The translations under genes and the position numbers were made by a program. A DNA stretch of 47,952 nucleotides from Gemmatimonadota bacterium (lineage in GTDB: Bacteria; Gemmatimonadota; Gemmatimonadetes; Gemmatimonadales; Gemmatimonadaceae), in the NCBI GenBank assembly GCA_028287345.1, contig JAQBPV010000353.1, positions 1-47,952 on the forward strand. Direction: 5' to 3'. Below the pieces are notes generated by a model that saw nothing but the letters and a program-made list of their open reading frames with translations, had not been told where the DNA came from and searched no databases. This document shows positions 1 to 8,785 of this stretch, piece after piece. Numbering within the stretch: the stretch's first letter is position 1; each line of letters opens with the position of its first letter.

Positions 1-422
1 AATCCGCCGAGCACCGCGCGGACGACCGCTGCGCGCCGATCGTCGCGCAATGCGTCGCGCGTCCGGCGCGCGGAACGGAGCAATACCGCTCCCGCGACGA
101 GCTCCTGTCCGTTCCACACGCTGCCGACGACGCGCAGCCGCTGAATGGGACCGGAAAGATCGGGCACCGGCTCGGGACTCCACACTGGCTCTCCGGAGAG
201 CAACGCTCGCACCGCCGCAACGCGGCGATGCTCTCCCTCGAGCCACGCGATGTCCGCACTCGGCGTCAACGCCCGCACGCGTGCCGCGCCAGGCGCGGAC
301 GCGGCGCGCTCCGCGACCAGCTCGAGGAGCCGCGGAAACTCGAGAATGCCAAGGGCGTGTGCGTTCATGACTCGACCGGAGCTGTCGTGGACCGTCCGAC
401 CGTCAGACTGTCCGGCCGTCAT
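1..422 (-). CDS. mutS2: Endonuclease MutS2, N-terminal fragment
   Basis: This gene enters from the left edge, so only about the first 140 residues are visible. They include MNAHALGILEFPRLLELVAE, then a helical segment with EGEHRRVAAVRALLSG, as expected at the start of MutS2. MutS2 is a MutS homologue with a C-terminal Smr nuclease domain that acts on branched DNA or, in some bacteria, on collided ribosomes; its ATPase and Smr parts lie outside the window. Two in-frame starts are possible. The ATG at 422 begins 2 nt after the yqeY stop and has a GGGG stretch upstream. The ATG at 368 fits the usual family start better but has a weak ribosome binding site. Identification rests on the N-terminus only. 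Confidence 0.72.
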   Translation of the reverse strand, partial: MTAGQSDGRTVHDSSGRVMNAHALGILEFPRLLELVAERAASAPGAARVRALTPSADIAWLEGEHRRVAAVRALLSGEPVWSPEPVPDLSGPIQRLRVVGSVWNGQELVAGAVLLRSARRTRDALRDDRRAAVVRAVLGG

Positions 423-424
423 CG

Positions 425-862
425 TCACCCCTGCTTGCTCAGTTCCTCGCGCGCGATCGCGTTGATCGCGCTACCCTCTGCGCGTCCCTTGAACTGCGGA
501 AGCACCTTCCCCATCACCGCGCCGATCTGCGTCGCGCCCGCGGCAATTGCCGCCTTCACGGCAGCGCGCAGTTCATCGTCGCTCACGGACGCTGGCAGAT
601 ACGCCTCGAGGATCGTCACCTCGGCGCGCTCCTTGTCGGCGAGGTCGTCGCGCTTGCCGGCGTACATCTCGATCGACTCGCGGCGGCGCTTGATGCCCTT
701 GCGCAGGACGTCGATGACCTCGTCGTCGGTGAGATCGCGCCGAAGCTCGATCTTCCGATTCTTGGCGTCGGAGAAGATGGTGCCGAGCACGAGGACGCGC
801 GGCTTGTCCAACGCCTTTCGTGCGGCGTTCAGGTCGGACTGGAGTGTGTCGAAGAGAGGCAT
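425..862 (-). CDS. yqeY: GatB/YqeY domain-containing protein
   Basis: The 145-residue product has the full length of the stand-alone YqeY family. It shares the tRNA-binding tail domain of GatB, the amidotransferase subunit that makes Gln-tRNA. Visible signatures are the start MPLFDTLQSDLNAARKA, the basic stretch KGIKRRRESIEMY, the segment ILEAYLP and the glycine-rich GAVMGKVLPQFKGRAEG near the end. Its exact role is not settled in any organism known to me. It sits between the HIT gene and mutS2 on the same strand, and its stop almost touches the mutS2 start, so the two are probably co-translated. Confidence 0.9.
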   Translation of the reverse strand: MPLFDTLQSDLNAARKALDKPRVLVLGTIFSDAKNRKIELRRDLTDDEVIDVLRKGIKRRRESIEMYAGKRDDLADKERAEVTILEAYLPASVSDDELRAAVKAAIAAGATQIGAVMGKVLPQFKGRAEGSAINAIAREELSKQG

Positions 863-913
863 GGTTCTCAGGCGTGGAGAGCCATGAAAACTATCGTGTC
901 ACGCTCGACGGCG

Positions 914-1255
914 TCAGCCGGGCGGCCAGTTCAGCTTTCGTCCGCCGAGCAGGTGCAGATGTACGTGGAAGACCGTCTGTCCGGCATTGGCACCGCAGTT
1001 GACCACGGCGCGGTAGCCACCCTCGACGATTCCTTCGTCGCGCGCGATGGCGGCGGCGGCAAGCATGAGCTCACCGAGCATTGGTGCGCTCCTCGCGTCG
1101 TCGAGCGTCGCCACATGCTCGCGCGGAACGACCAACACGTGCGTGGGCGCCTTGGGATCGATGTCCCTGAACGCCACGACGTGTTCGTTCTCCATCACGA
1201 TCTTCGCCGGAATCTCCTTCCGCACGATGCGGCAGAATAGACAGCTGTCAGACAT
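914..1255 (-). CDS. HIT family (histidine triad) nucleotide hydrolase
   Basis: The 113-residue protein is a complete HINT-type histidine triad protein. CLFC near residue 5 is the usual N-terminal zinc-type motif, FRDIDPKAPTHVLVVP follows, and the catalytic triad HVHLHLLGG lies near the C-terminus. Members hydrolyse nucleoside phosphoramidates and related AMP conjugates through a histidine nucleophile. The stop is 52 nt before the yqeY start, and rsmE ends just upstream, so the gene belongs to the minus-strand run dnaJ-prmA-rsmE-HIT-yqeY-mutS2. The physiological substrate cannot be told from sequence. Confidence 0.93.
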   Translation of the reverse strand: MSDSCLFCRIVRKEIPAKIVMENEHVVAFRDIDPKAPTHVLVVPREHVATLDDARSAPMLGELMLAAAAIARDEGIVEGGYRAVVNCGANAGQTVFHVHLHLLGGRKLNWPPG

Positions 1256-1261
1256 CGGTCT

Positions 1262-2008
1262 CTAGCGTAGGTGTGAGCGCACGATTGCGAGCGCGGCGAT
1301 GCCCGCCGTCTCGAAGCGCAGGACGTTGGCACCGAGGGACACGGGACGCCAGCCAGCACGAATGAATTGCGCGCGCTCCGATTCCTCCAGGCCACCTTCC
1401 GGCCCCATCGCGATGCGCACTGGCATTTCGAGTGATTGCACGACGTCCACGAACGACTCACCATGTGCGTCGAGCAGGAGGCTGCCCCGACCCGCAATAC
1501 CTGTCGAGGCGAGTGCCGCATCGAGTGTCGTCTCCGAATGCATCTCCGGCAGCCACGCGCCGCCACACTGCTCCAACGCGCCGATCTGCCGCAGCTTCAC
1601 CTTGTCGCGGAAGGCGTCGCCCTCACCGCGCGGGGTCACCGAACGCGATCGGTTGTACACGATCGGCCGCCACACCGACGCTCCGAGCTCCACCGACTTC
1701 TCCGCGAGCATGAGCATGCGCTCACGGTCACCGACCGGGGCCCACAGTTCCACGCGCGGCGGGGCCAGGGCGTGCTCGATTTGATCATCGAGCAGCGCAA
1801 CCACGAACCGACGCTTCGACAGCTCGGCGATCTCACCGAGTGCGCGACGACCATCGCCACTGGAGAGACGAACGACATCGCCGACGACGAGTCGCTTTAC
1901 GCCGGCGTGGTGTGCCGCGTTGGCGTCGAGCTCAACGCGTTCCGCACGCTGCCACGCGCCGGGCGCGTGAAAGGTACCTACCGGCGCGCGATCCTCGCGC
2001 TCCACCAC
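1262..2008 (-). CDS. rsmE: 16S rRNA (uracil-1498-N3)-methyltransferase RsmE
   Basis: The 248-residue protein is a SPOUT methyltransferase that methylates N3 of U1498 in 16S rRNA using S-adenosylmethionine. The N-terminal PUA-like part contains HHAGVKRLVVGD. The C-terminal SPOUT knot is shown by EKSVELGAS, the SAM-binding IAMGPEGGLEESE and SLGANVLRFETA, all classic for the family. The GTG start at 2008 overlaps the prmA end by 31 nt. A second GTG one codon later would also serve. Pairing with prmA directly upstream is common in bacteria and supports both calls. Confidence 0.93.
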   Translation of the reverse strand: MVEREDRAPVGTFHAPGAWQRAERVELDANAAHHAGVKRLVVGDVVRLSSGDGRRALGEIAELSKRRFVVALLDDQIEHALAPPRVELWAPVGDRERMLMLAEKSVELGASVWRPIVYNRSRSVTPRGEGDAFRDKVKLRQIGALEQCGGAWLPEMHSETTLDAALASTGIAGRGSLLLDAHGESFVDVVQSLEMPVRIAMGPEGGLEESERAQFIRAGWRPVSLGANVLRFETAGIAALAIVRSHLR

Positions 2009-2799
2009 ATGCCCTCCACGTCCTCGGCGATTATCGACCAGCCGCCGTCCTCGAGCTCCTGCAGCATCAGCTCGCGCTCCTCGCAGAGAATGCCACTCAA
2101 TATCGCCTCGCCGTCAGCGGTGAGCGACGCAGCGATCATCGGCAGCATCTCGAGCAACACGGACGAGATGATGTTGGCCAACACCACGCGCACCGGCGCG
2201 ATGAGCGGCAACAGGATCGATGCATCACCTTCGATCACGGTGACTCGATCGGCGACACCATTGCGCACGACGTTCTCACCCGCGTTGGCGATGGAATCGT
2301 GGTCGATCTCGATTGCCGTCACCTGCGACGCGCCGAGAAGTGCCGCAGCGATGGACAGCACGGCGCTTCCGCTGCCGAGATCAGCGACTCGATCGCCGCG
2401 ACGAATGACATTCGGCAGCAGACGTACGACGCCACGCGTGGTCTGATGCTCACCCGTGCCGAACGCCATCTCGGGTTCGATGACGATCGTGCGGCTCGCG
2501 TCGCGTCCGTCGGCGAGCCAGGGCGGGACGATGGAGAGGACGCCGAGGTCGTGCGCGCCAACGCCTTTCTTCCACTCCTCCGCCCAATCGACGGCGGGAA
2601 TGAGCGTGGCCGTCACGTGCGACGTGGGATCCGCCTCGAGCAACGCCGCGCGAACCATCTCGGCGTCCGTATCGCCAGGAAAATGCGTGACGAGTTCCTC
2701 ACCCGTCTCGTGCACACCTTCCGATCCGATCTCGAACAGCGCCGCAAGCGCCCGGTCGCGCGACGCGCCCGGACGGACGCGTACCGCGAGCCAGTTCAT
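1978..2799 (-). CDS. prmA: Ribosomal protein L11 methyltransferase
   Basis: The 273-residue class I SAM-dependent methyltransferase corresponds to PrmA, which trimethylates ribosomal protein L11. The N-terminal substrate-recognition domain (about residues 1-90) leads through WAEEWKKG to the catalytic domain. There [14 protein letters not shown] and the SAM-binding [20 protein letters not shown] are typical, followed by [12 protein letters not shown], equivalent to the family NI(L)A motif. The ATG overlaps the dnaJ stop as ATGA, indicating translational coupling. Length and motif order match the family. Confidence 0.93.
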   Translation of the reverse strand: MNWLAVRVRPGASRDRALAALFEIGSEGVHETGEELVTHFPGDTDAEMVRAALLEADPTSHVTATLIPAVDWAEEWKKGVGAHDLGVLSIVPPWLADGRDASRTIVIEPEMAFGTGEHQTTRGVVRLLPNVIRRGDRVADLGSGSAVLSIAAALLGASQVTAIEIDHDSIANAGENVVRNGVADRVTVIEGDASILLPLIAPVRVVLANIISSVLLEMLPMIAASLTADGEAILSGILCEERELMLQELEDGGWSIIAEDVEGMWWSARIARR

Positions 2800-3929
2800 G
2801 CGCCCAACGCCTCTTTCATCTTCGCCCAGAGTCCCTTGCCGCGATCGGATGGCACCGCCTTCTGAATTTCGGAGAGTCGCTCGATGAGCTTCTCTTCCTC
2901 GTCGCTCAACTTCTCGGGCGTCCAGAGTTGCACACGTACGTGCAGGTCGCCCGTGCCCGCGGCGTTCACGCGCGCCAGGCCGCGTCCGCGCAGGTGAAAG
3001 ACCTGGCCACTCTGCGTCGACGGCGGAACGCTGAGCGCAACGGTGCTCGTCGCCGTGGGGACTTCGACCATCGCGCCGCGCACGAGCTGCGGATACGTCA
3101 CGAGCACTTCGGTGTAGAGGTCCTCGCCGTCGCGCTCGAACCGCGGATCATCCGCGACGTCGAAGATGACGTGCACGTCGCCGCGCTCGCCGTTGCGCGT
3201 ACCTGCATTGCCGACGCCACGGAGCGTCATGTATTGTCCCGTCGCTACGCCCGCAGGCACCGAGACCTTGACGGTCTTCTCCGCGCGCGTGCGACCTTCG
3301 CCACGACACTTCTTGCATGGCGTATCGATGACCTGTCCCTCGCCCTTACAGGTAGGGCACGGTGCGACGGACACGAACTGCCCGAAGAACGAGCGCTGCG
3401 CACGACGAACTTCGCCGTGACCGCCGCACGTCGCGCAGTGATGCGCCTTGGAGCCTGGTTCGGAACCGCTGCCCGAGCAGCGATCGCACGCCTCGAGGAC
3501 CTTGAGCTTGATCTCCTTCTCCACGCCACTCGCGACTTCGATGAGCGTGAGGGGAAGCGTGACCTTGATGTCAGCGCCGGACCGCGGACCGCTGCCACTC
3601 TGACTCCGGCCACTAAAGAGATCGTCCAATCCGCCAAAGCCACCGAAGTCGCGCATGAAGATGCCGAGCGCTTCCGAGAGATCGACGTGATGGAAACCGC
3701 CACTGCCGCCGCGAAGACCCGCCTCGCCATAGCGGTCGTACGCCGCACGCTTCTGCGGATCGCGCAGCACGTCGTACGCTTCGGTGATCTCCTTGAACTT
3801 CTCTTCCGCCTCCTTCGCGCCCCCGTTCTTGTCGGGGTGATACGTCATCGCAAGCTTGCGATACGCCTTCTTGATTTCGTCGTCCGCGGCAGTGCGCTCG
3901 ACGCCGAGTGTAGTGTAGAAGTCAGCCAT
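2796..3929 (-). CDS. dnaJ: Chaperone protein DnaJ
   Basis: The 377-residue type I Hsp40 stimulates the ATPase of DnaK and delivers unfolded substrates. The J domain occupies residues 1-70 with the essential HPD at 31-33. A Gly/Phe-rich linker ([12 protein letters not shown]) follows. The zinc region has four CxxCxGxG repeats ([32 protein letters not shown]), and then come the two substrate-binding beta domains. The ATG at 3929 is chosen because the J domain starts there; the frame stays open upstream but encodes nothing DnaJ-like. The gene follows hrcA but neither grpE nor dnaK is in the window. Confidence 0.96.
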   Translation of the reverse strand: MADFYTTLGVERTAADDEIKKAYRKLAMTYHPDKNGGAKEAEEKFKEITEAYDVLRDPQKRAAYDRYGEAGLRGGSGGFHHVDLSEALGIFMRDFGGFGGLDDLFSGRSQSGSGPRSGADIKVTLPLTLIEVASGVEKEIKLKVLEACDRCSGSGSEPGSKAHHCATCGGHGEVRRAQRSFFGQFVSVAPCPTCKGEGQVIDTPCKKCRGEGRTRAEKTVKVSVPAGVATGQYMTLRGVGNAGTRNGERGDVHVIFDVADDPRFERDGEDLYTEVLVTYPQLVRGAMVEVPTATSTVALSVPPSTQSGQVFHLRGRGLARVNAAGTGDLHVRVQLWTPEKLSDEEEKLIERLSEIQKAVPSDRGKGLWAKMKEALGA

Positions 3930-3975
3930 TGGAACCGGTGAATCGGTGAATCGGTGAATCAGTAGACGGTGGCGA
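3930..3975 (-). repeat. Three tandem 8-bp repeats between hrcA and dnaJ
   Basis: The 46-nt gap between the hrcA stop and the dnaJ start contains the unit GGTGAATC three times in direct tandem on the plus strand, at about 3937-3960. No Shine-Dalgarno sequence is evident just before the dnaJ ATG. The repeat could vary in length by slippage, but no function can be assigned from sequence. Confidence 0.6.
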
Positions 3976-5034
3976 TTACAGCAGGTCGGAAAGCAATCTC
4001 GATGTGTGCTGCACCAGCGAGATGACCTTCTCGTACGGCATGCGCGTTGGCCCGATGACGCCGATGACGCCGGCGAGCGAACCCGCATGATATTCCGCCG
4101 TCACGACGGTGAATTGGTCGAGCCGCGGATCGCCATGCTCGCCGCCAATCGTGATGCTCACGCCGGGACGCTCGTCGCCGGCATGCGTGCGACGCAGCGC
4201 ATCGGCGAGCCGCGCCGGCTCCTCAGTAAGCGTGAGAAGCCGCCGCAAGTTCTCGGCGCCACCAAACTCGGGTTGCGATGCGAGGACGCTCGCGGCACCC
4301 ACGATCACACTTCCTTCGCTCATCGGAAGCGCCGCGTCGAGTAGCTGCTCGCCCTCCTGAACGAAGATGTTGAGCAACTCGCCGGCATCGGGATTGGTCG
4401 CGGAATCGCGCAGGCGCTCCGCCACCGACGTCCGCAGCTCGCGCAGCGTGTGCCCGGCGAGGCGTTCGTTCAACACGCGCGTGACCTCGGCGACGACCGA
4501 GTCGGCCAATGTGCCACGCACTTCGACGAACACCGTGCGCACTACGCCGCCGTCGAGCGTGAGCACGAGCAACAGCCGATCCCCGCCGACGCGCACGAGC
4601 TCGAGCGACCGGAGAATGCTCGCGTCCAACCGCGGTCCAAGGGCGACCCCGAGCTCCTGCGTCAGGACCCCAAGGGACTGCGCCGCACGCCGAAGGATGT
4701 TCTCGATGGTCGAGTTCTTCGCCGAGATCTCCGCATGCAGGCGATCGCGCTCCGAGACGACGATCGGGCTCGCCGGCGCATTGAGCAGTAAGTCGACATA
4801 GGCGCGGTACGCCTTGTCCGTGGGGACTCGGCCGGCCGACGTGTGCGGATGCATGAGAAACCCTTTCTCCTCGAGGTCGCTCATCGTGTTCCGGATCGTC
4901 GCGGGCGAGACACCCAGCCCGAAGCGGCGCGACAGGACGCGGGAGCCGCAAGGCTCCGCAGTCTGGACGTACGTCTGGATGACCGCCTCGAGAACTCGGC
5001 GCTCTCGTGATGTGAGTTCGTCTGAGGTGGCCAT
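3976..5034 (-). CDS. hrcA: Heat-inducible transcription repressor HrcA
   Basis: The 352-residue repressor controls class I heat-shock genes by binding CIRCE inverted repeats, and needs GroEL for activity in characterised species. The N-terminal winged helix contains [34 protein letters not shown] and [18 protein letters not shown], which are diagnostic. The GAF-like C-terminal domain ends with [18 protein letters not shown]. It lies 13 nt after hemW and 46 nt before dnaJ. No CIRCE sequence (TTAGCACTC-N9-GAGTGCTAA) was found upstream of hrcA or dnaJ, so the targets are probably elsewhere. Confidence 0.95.
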   Translation of the reverse strand: MATSDELTSRERRVLEAVIQTYVQTAEPCGSRVLSRRFGLGVSPATIRNTMSDLEEKGFLMHPHTSAGRVPTDKAYRAYVDLLLNAPASPIVVSERDRLHAEISAKNSTIENILRRAAQSLGVLTQELGVALGPRLDASILRSLELVRVGGDRLLLVLTLDGGVVRTVFVEVRGTLADSVVAEVTRVLNERLAGHTLRELRTSVAERLRDSATNPDAGELLNIFVQEGEQLLDAALPMSEGSVIVGAASVLASQPEFGGAENLRRLLTLTEEPARLADALRRTHAGDERPGVSITIGGEHGDPRLDQFTVVTAEYHAGSLAGVIGVIGPTRMPYEKVISLVQHTSRLLSDLL

Positions 5035-5047
5035 AAGTGCAAATATG

Positions 5048-6163
5048 CTAACGACTTCGGTGATGCGTCAAGGCAGCGGCCAGAGCGTCCAGCCGCAACC
5101 ACCCTTCAGGAGTACACCGGAGCCGACCGTCTGGACCGACGATTGACCATCCCGCGTGCACCCAGCGCTGGACGACATCGAGATCTCCTGAAAGCATCTC
5201 GAGCCCAACGTCCGACCGCAATCCAAGATACACCCGCTCGGCCACCCTATTCTCCGAAGTGAGCTCTTCCTGTCCTTCAATCGGATCAGCGTCGGTCAGC
5301 GCAATGTCCCGCCACTCCGCATAGTGCCGCGCGTTCCATCGACGAACGAGGCCGTCGAAGCCGTGTGCCGCAGGACCAAGACCGACGTATGGCACGCCCG
5401 ACCAATAGGCTGAGTTGTGTCGCGCGCGCCGACCTGGCAAACCATAGTTCGAAACCTCGTAGTGCTCGAATCCCGCGCCGGCGAGCATCCGATGCGCGGT
5501 AAGAAAGTCGTCCTCATATCCCTCTTCCGGCTGTTCGACAGTTACTCCCTGTGCGACCCATCGACCAAGGGGCGTCTGCGGTTCGATGGTGAGTCCGTAC
5601 AGCGAGACGTGGTCCGGCTGCAACTCGAGAATGCGCTTCACATCCCGCTCGAAATCGCGATCCAGTACTTCAGGAAGCGCAAAGATGAGATCGAGTGACA
5701 AATTTGTGATTCCCGCGCCGCGCGCCGCGTCGACCGCCGATGCCGTGCCGGCCGCGTCGTGCGTGCGGTGCATCCAGCTCAGAACGCGATCGTCGAAGCT
5801 CTGCGCGCCGATCGACAAGCGGTTCACTCCGGCGCGTCGCCATTCGATGGCTGCGCGAACATCGATATCCTCGGGGTTGGCCTCGATCGTGATCTCCGCA
5901 TCCGTTGCAGGTGCGAAATGACGACGAACAAGATCCAACGCCCGTGCGACCCCCTCTCCGCCGAGGCGCGAGGGAGTGCCGCCTCCGAGATAGATGGTAT
6001 CCACCTCGGTCACCGTCGCATTGCCGAACCGCGCGCGAAGCTCGGCATCCAGTGCAGACAGGTATTCGTCCACCGGTACCGTTCGCCGCACCGCGATCGA
6101 GAAATCGCAGTAGGAGCACCGGCGGGCGCAAAAGGGAACGTGGAGATAGATGTGGCGGGGCAC
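5048..6163 (-). CDS. hemW: Radical SAM heme chaperone HemW
   Basis: The 371-residue protein resembles oxygen-independent coproporphyrinogen oxidase, but this branch is now considered a heme chaperone (HemW). After PRHIYLHVPF the radical SAM cluster motif CxxxCxxC is at residues 12, 16 and 19. Then come the SAM-contacting YLGGGTPSRL, EANPEDI, LSIGAQSFDD and VGLGPAAHGF, all family hallmarks. The GTG at 6163 is preferred because family members start about ten residues before this motif and it avoids overlap with dprA. A longer GTG start at 6226 would overlap dprA by 34 nt. Neither has a strong ribosome binding site. Confidence 0.92.
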   Translation of the reverse strand: MPRHIYLHVPFCARRCSYCDFSIAVRRTVPVDEYLSALDAELRARFGNATVTEVDTIYLGGGTPSRLGGEGVARALDLVRRHFAPATDAEITIEANPEDIDVRAAIEWRRAGVNRLSIGAQSFDDRVLSWMHRTHDAAGTASAVDAARGAGITNLSLDLIFALPEVLDRDFERDVKRILELQPDHVSLYGLTIEPQTPLGRWVAQGVTVEQPEEGYEDDFLTAHRMLAGAGFEHYEVSNYGLPGRRARHNSAYWSGVPYVGLGPAAHGFDGLVRRWNARHYAEWRDIALTDADPIEGQEELTSENRVAERVYLGLRSDVGLEMLSGDLDVVQRWVHAGWSIVGPDGRLRCTPEGWLRLDALAAALTHHRSR

Positions 6164-6192
6164 GTCTTGAATATCGCCTGCGGACGGCTCTT

Positions 6193-7116
6193 TCAGAGAC
6201 GACGAATCTCGCCCGTGAGCGCGCACTCGATCAGGCCACGGATTTCGAGCCCGACGACTGCCGCCATGGCTTCATGCGCTGGAAGCCCCGTTCGCGTGGC
6301 GAGAGTGTCCAGGTCGGCCGATCCTTCGGCGAGAGCATCCCACAGGCGGCGTTCGCCGCTGCCTACCGGCATGTCTCCGAGCTTGATGGGTGCGGTCAGC
6401 CCTAGCAGCGACAGCGCATCGGCAAAGCTCGCGATCACCTGCGCGCCGTCTCGCAGCAGATTGTTGCTCCCTTGGGCCTGCGGCACATCGATCGGGCCGG
6501 GTACGGCGGCGATCGTCCGGCCGAGCTCCGACGCTCGGTTAGAAGTGAGCAGGGCGCCGCTCTTGACACCTGCCTCGACGACGATGGTGAGTGACGCCGC
6601 CGCCGCGATGATCCGGTTCCGCTCGGGAAACGAGCCGCGATGCGCCGCGTCGTTGGCCTCGAGCTCGGAGAGCACCAGACCGCGGGACGCAATCTCCGCC
6701 TGAAGCGCCGCGTGCCCTCGCGGATACACCACATCCAGGCCGGTGCCGAGCACCGCGCAGGTGGCACCCCCGACGTCGAGGGCGCCGAGGTGTGCGGCGG
6801 CGTCCACGCCGCGAGCGAGTCCACTGACGACGCACGCGCCGGCCCGTGCGAGCGAACGTGCCAACTCTCGCGTGACGCGTTCGGCGTATGCCGTCGCTCG
6901 TCGCGTCCCCACGATCGCCACTGTCGGGCGATTGAGAATAGTGAGGTCGCCACGCGCCCAGAGGGGATCAGGCGGACGTTGGAGGTCGAGCAACGCCGCC
7001 GGATACCGTGAATCGCTCGTGTGCAGTGCGACCGCCGGCGAATTGGTCAGGGCAGCACCACGTCCTTGATCGGCCGCACGGAAGCCTTCCGCATTTCGAG
7101 CAGGCGGCGCCACCAC
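6193..7116 (-). CDS. dprA: DNA-processing protein DprA (short form)
   Basis: DprA protects incoming single-stranded DNA during transformation and loads RecA. The Rossmann-fold core is complete: YPAALLDLQRPPDPLWARGD, VAIVGTRRATAYAE, VSGLARGVDAAAHLGAL, VLGTGLDVVYPRGH, SELEANDAAHRGSFPERNRI and VVEAGVKSGALLTSNRA. A C-terminal winged-helix segment (about 60 residues) follows. The N-terminal SAM domain of longer DprA proteins is absent. The start is uncertain: the GTG at 7116 overlaps the obgE end by about 70 nt, and the only candidate near the obgE stop is a CTG at 7050. Core homology begins only after residue 25 of the version given. Confidence 0.88.
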   Translation of the reverse strand: MVAPPARNAEGFRAADQGRGAALTNSPAVALHTSDSRYPAALLDLQRPPDPLWARGDLTILNRPTVAIVGTRRATAYAERVTRELARSLARAGACVVSGLARGVDAAAHLGALDVGGATCAVLGTGLDVVYPRGHAALQAEIASRGLVLSELEANDAAHRGSFPERNRIIAAAASLTIVVEAGVKSGALLTSNRASELGRTIAAVPGPIDVPQAQGSNNLLRDGAQVIASFADALSLLGLTAPIKLGDMPVGSGERRLWDALAEGSADLDTLATRTGLPAHEAMAAVVGLEIRGLIECALTGEIRRL

Positions 7117-8066
7117 GCGAGCTTCAAGTCTTCGAGCCCCAGACGGCCGGCTGCCGAGATGGCGAAGATGCCGAATGCGTCGGGGGCGTCGATGGGAGGG
7201 AGGTCCAACTCGCCCAACAGGTCCATCTTGGTGAAGACCACGCAATGCGGCTTTTCGGCGAGCTCACCGGAATACTGCGCGATCTCGTTGCGCAGCTGAT
7301 CGTATTCCGCCTGCCAGTCGAGCGAATCGATGGGAATGAGGAACGCGAGAAGGCGAGTTCTCTCGATGTGTCGCAGGAACTTGAGCCCAAGACCCTTCCC
7401 TTCGTGCGCGCCTTCGATGATACCGGGAATGTCGGCGACGACGAAGGTGCGGCTGTCGCTCATCTGCACGACGCCGAGGTTTGGCGCGAGCGTCGTGAAG
7501 GGGTAGTCGCCAATCTTGGGCGTTGCCGCGCTGATGACGGAAAGCAGCGTGGACTTCCCGGCGTTGGGCTGTCCGACGAGTCCAATGTCGGCAATGAGCT
7601 TGAGCTCGAGCTCCAACGTGATGAGCTCACCGTCTTCGCCAGGCTGCCATTCGCGCGGGCTACGATGCACCGAGGTGGCGAACCAGCTGTTGCCCTTGCC
7701 CCCTCTGCCGCCCTTGGCGATGACGAAGCTGTCGCCCTCCTCGAGGACCTCGCCGATGAGCTCACCCGTGTCCTTGTTGCGGATGACGGTGCCCGGAGGA
7801 ACGGGTAGCGTGATGTCCGCGCCGGAGTGACCCGTCTTGTTGGACCCGCTGCCGTGATCGCCACGCTCCGCTTCCCAGTGGTCGCGGTACGTGAAGTCGA
7901 GCAGTGTGGCGAGGTTGCTGTCGGCGCGCACGATGACGTCTCCTCCCTTGCCTCCGTCGCCCCCATCGGGCCCGCCCATTGGGGCGAACTTCTCACGGCG
8001 AAAGCTGGCGATGCCCGAGCCGCCTGCACCGGCGGTAACTCGAACGACTACGCGGTCTATGAACAT
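7047..8066 (-). CDS. obgE: GTPase Obg (CgtA), ribosome assembly
   Basis: The 339-residue GTPase acts in 50S subunit maturation and stress control. The glycine-rich Obg fold spans about residues 1-158 (TAGAGGSGIASFRREK, GGPDGGDGGKGGDV). The G domain has the P-loop GQPNAGKST near 165-173, switch/G3 DIPGIIEGAHEGKGLG and G4 TKMD. The protein stops soon after the G domain, so the poorly conserved C-terminal OCT domain of some homologues is missing, as in many bacteria. Frame, length and motifs leave little doubt. The 88-nt gap downstream of the CMD-fold gene may contain its promoter. Confidence 0.96.
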   Translation of the reverse strand: MFIDRVVVRVTAGAGGSGIASFRREKFAPMGGPDGGDGGKGGDVIVRADSNLATLLDFTYRDHWEAERGDHGSGSNKTGHSGADITLPVPPGTVIRNKDTGELIGEVLEEGDSFVIAKGGRGGKGNSWFATSVHRSPREWQPGEDGELITLELELKLIADIGLVGQPNAGKSTLLSVISAATPKIGDYPFTTLAPNLGVVQMSDSRTFVVADIPGIIEGAHEGKGLGLKFLRHIERTRLLAFLIPIDSLDWQAEYDQLRNEIAQYSGELAEKPHCVVFTKMDLLGELDLPPIDAPDAFGIFAISAAGRLGLEDLKLAWWRRLLEMRKASVRPIKDVVLP

Positions 8067-8155
8067 CCTGATGGTCTGGCGAAGGTAGAGGGGCCGACGT
8101 CGGCGAGCGTGACCGCTTCACCGCAGCGCGCATCGAAACAGCGCAGACACGAAAG

Positions 8156-8785
8156 TTACTTACCGAGGACCCGTGCGAGCAGGAGCCGGACCGATCTCGT
8201 GCGTTCTTCACCGAGAAGTGGAAGTAGCGCCTCGAGCGCACCGGACAGGACGGTTGGTGCAACGCCGACATTGAGCGCGCCGTGCAGGTGCGAGTGCAGC
8301 TGACGGTCCTGCCCCGTCATCGCGCACGCCGCGACGATGCACAACTCTCGGCGCGGAAGATCGAGGCCGGGCCGGCTGAGGATCTTGCCATAGCCCTCGA
8401 TCACCATGGCGGCGTCCAGCGCGGGATGCAGTTGGCGCACGTTGAGGCGCAGCTTGTCGTACATCGGGCCGTACACCGCCGCGCATGTCGCTTCGCCGCG
8501 CTGTCGCCACTCGTCTACGTGGGTGACGTCATCGCCTTCGTCGGAGAGCGGCGCGGGGCTAGGCGCGATGCGACGCCATTCGCGCGCCGCATTGAGTGCG
8601 CGGGGGAATCCGCTGAACAGGTAGCTCTGGATCACGAGCTCCTCGATCCACGGCGGCGGAACGAACGTCAGGCTGGCGGTGAAGGCATGTCGCACCTGCG
8701 CTTCGTCCCCGCCGGCAATGACGGCGGCGAGGCGAACGAGCGCGATGGTGGAGTCGTCGAGTGCGTCGAGCGCGCTGCCGGTCAC
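8156..8785 (-). CDS. Carboxymuconolactone decarboxylase-fold protein
   Basis: The 209-residue protein begins at a GTG overlapping the stop of the upstream asparaginase gene (GTGA). It appears to hold two CMD-like helical halves. Residues 1-70 contain ALVRLAAVIAGGDEAQV and PPWIEELVIQSYLFSGFPRA. The second half contains RRELCIVAACAMTGQDRQLHSHLHGALNVG, the pattern of gamma-CMD (PcaC-like) proteins. The CxxC redox motif of AhpD is absent, so a peroxidase role is not supported. The strict coupling to asparaginase suggests a shared process, but the substrate is unknown. Confidence 0.8.
   Translation of the reverse strand: MTGSALDALDDSTIALVRLAAVIAGGDEAQVRHAFTASLTFVPPPWIEELVIQSYLFSGFPRALNAAREWRRIAPSPAPLSDEGDDVTHVDEWRQRGEATCAAVYGPMYDKLRLNVRQLHPALDAAMVIEGYGKILSRPGLDLPRRELCIVAACAMTGQDRQLHSHLHGALNVGVAPTVLSGALEALLPLLGEERTRSVRLLLARVLGK

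Noticed and set aside
2928-3941. Long plus-strand open frame of about 337 codons opposite dnaJ
   Set aside because: It lies wholly within dnaJ, and the DnaJ zinc motifs and J domain prove the minus frame. High GC content creates such antisense frames.
5025-5055. CIRCE-like element upstream of hrcA
   Set aside because: TTAGCA and TTGCACTT are present, but not as inverted halves with the 9-nt spacer.
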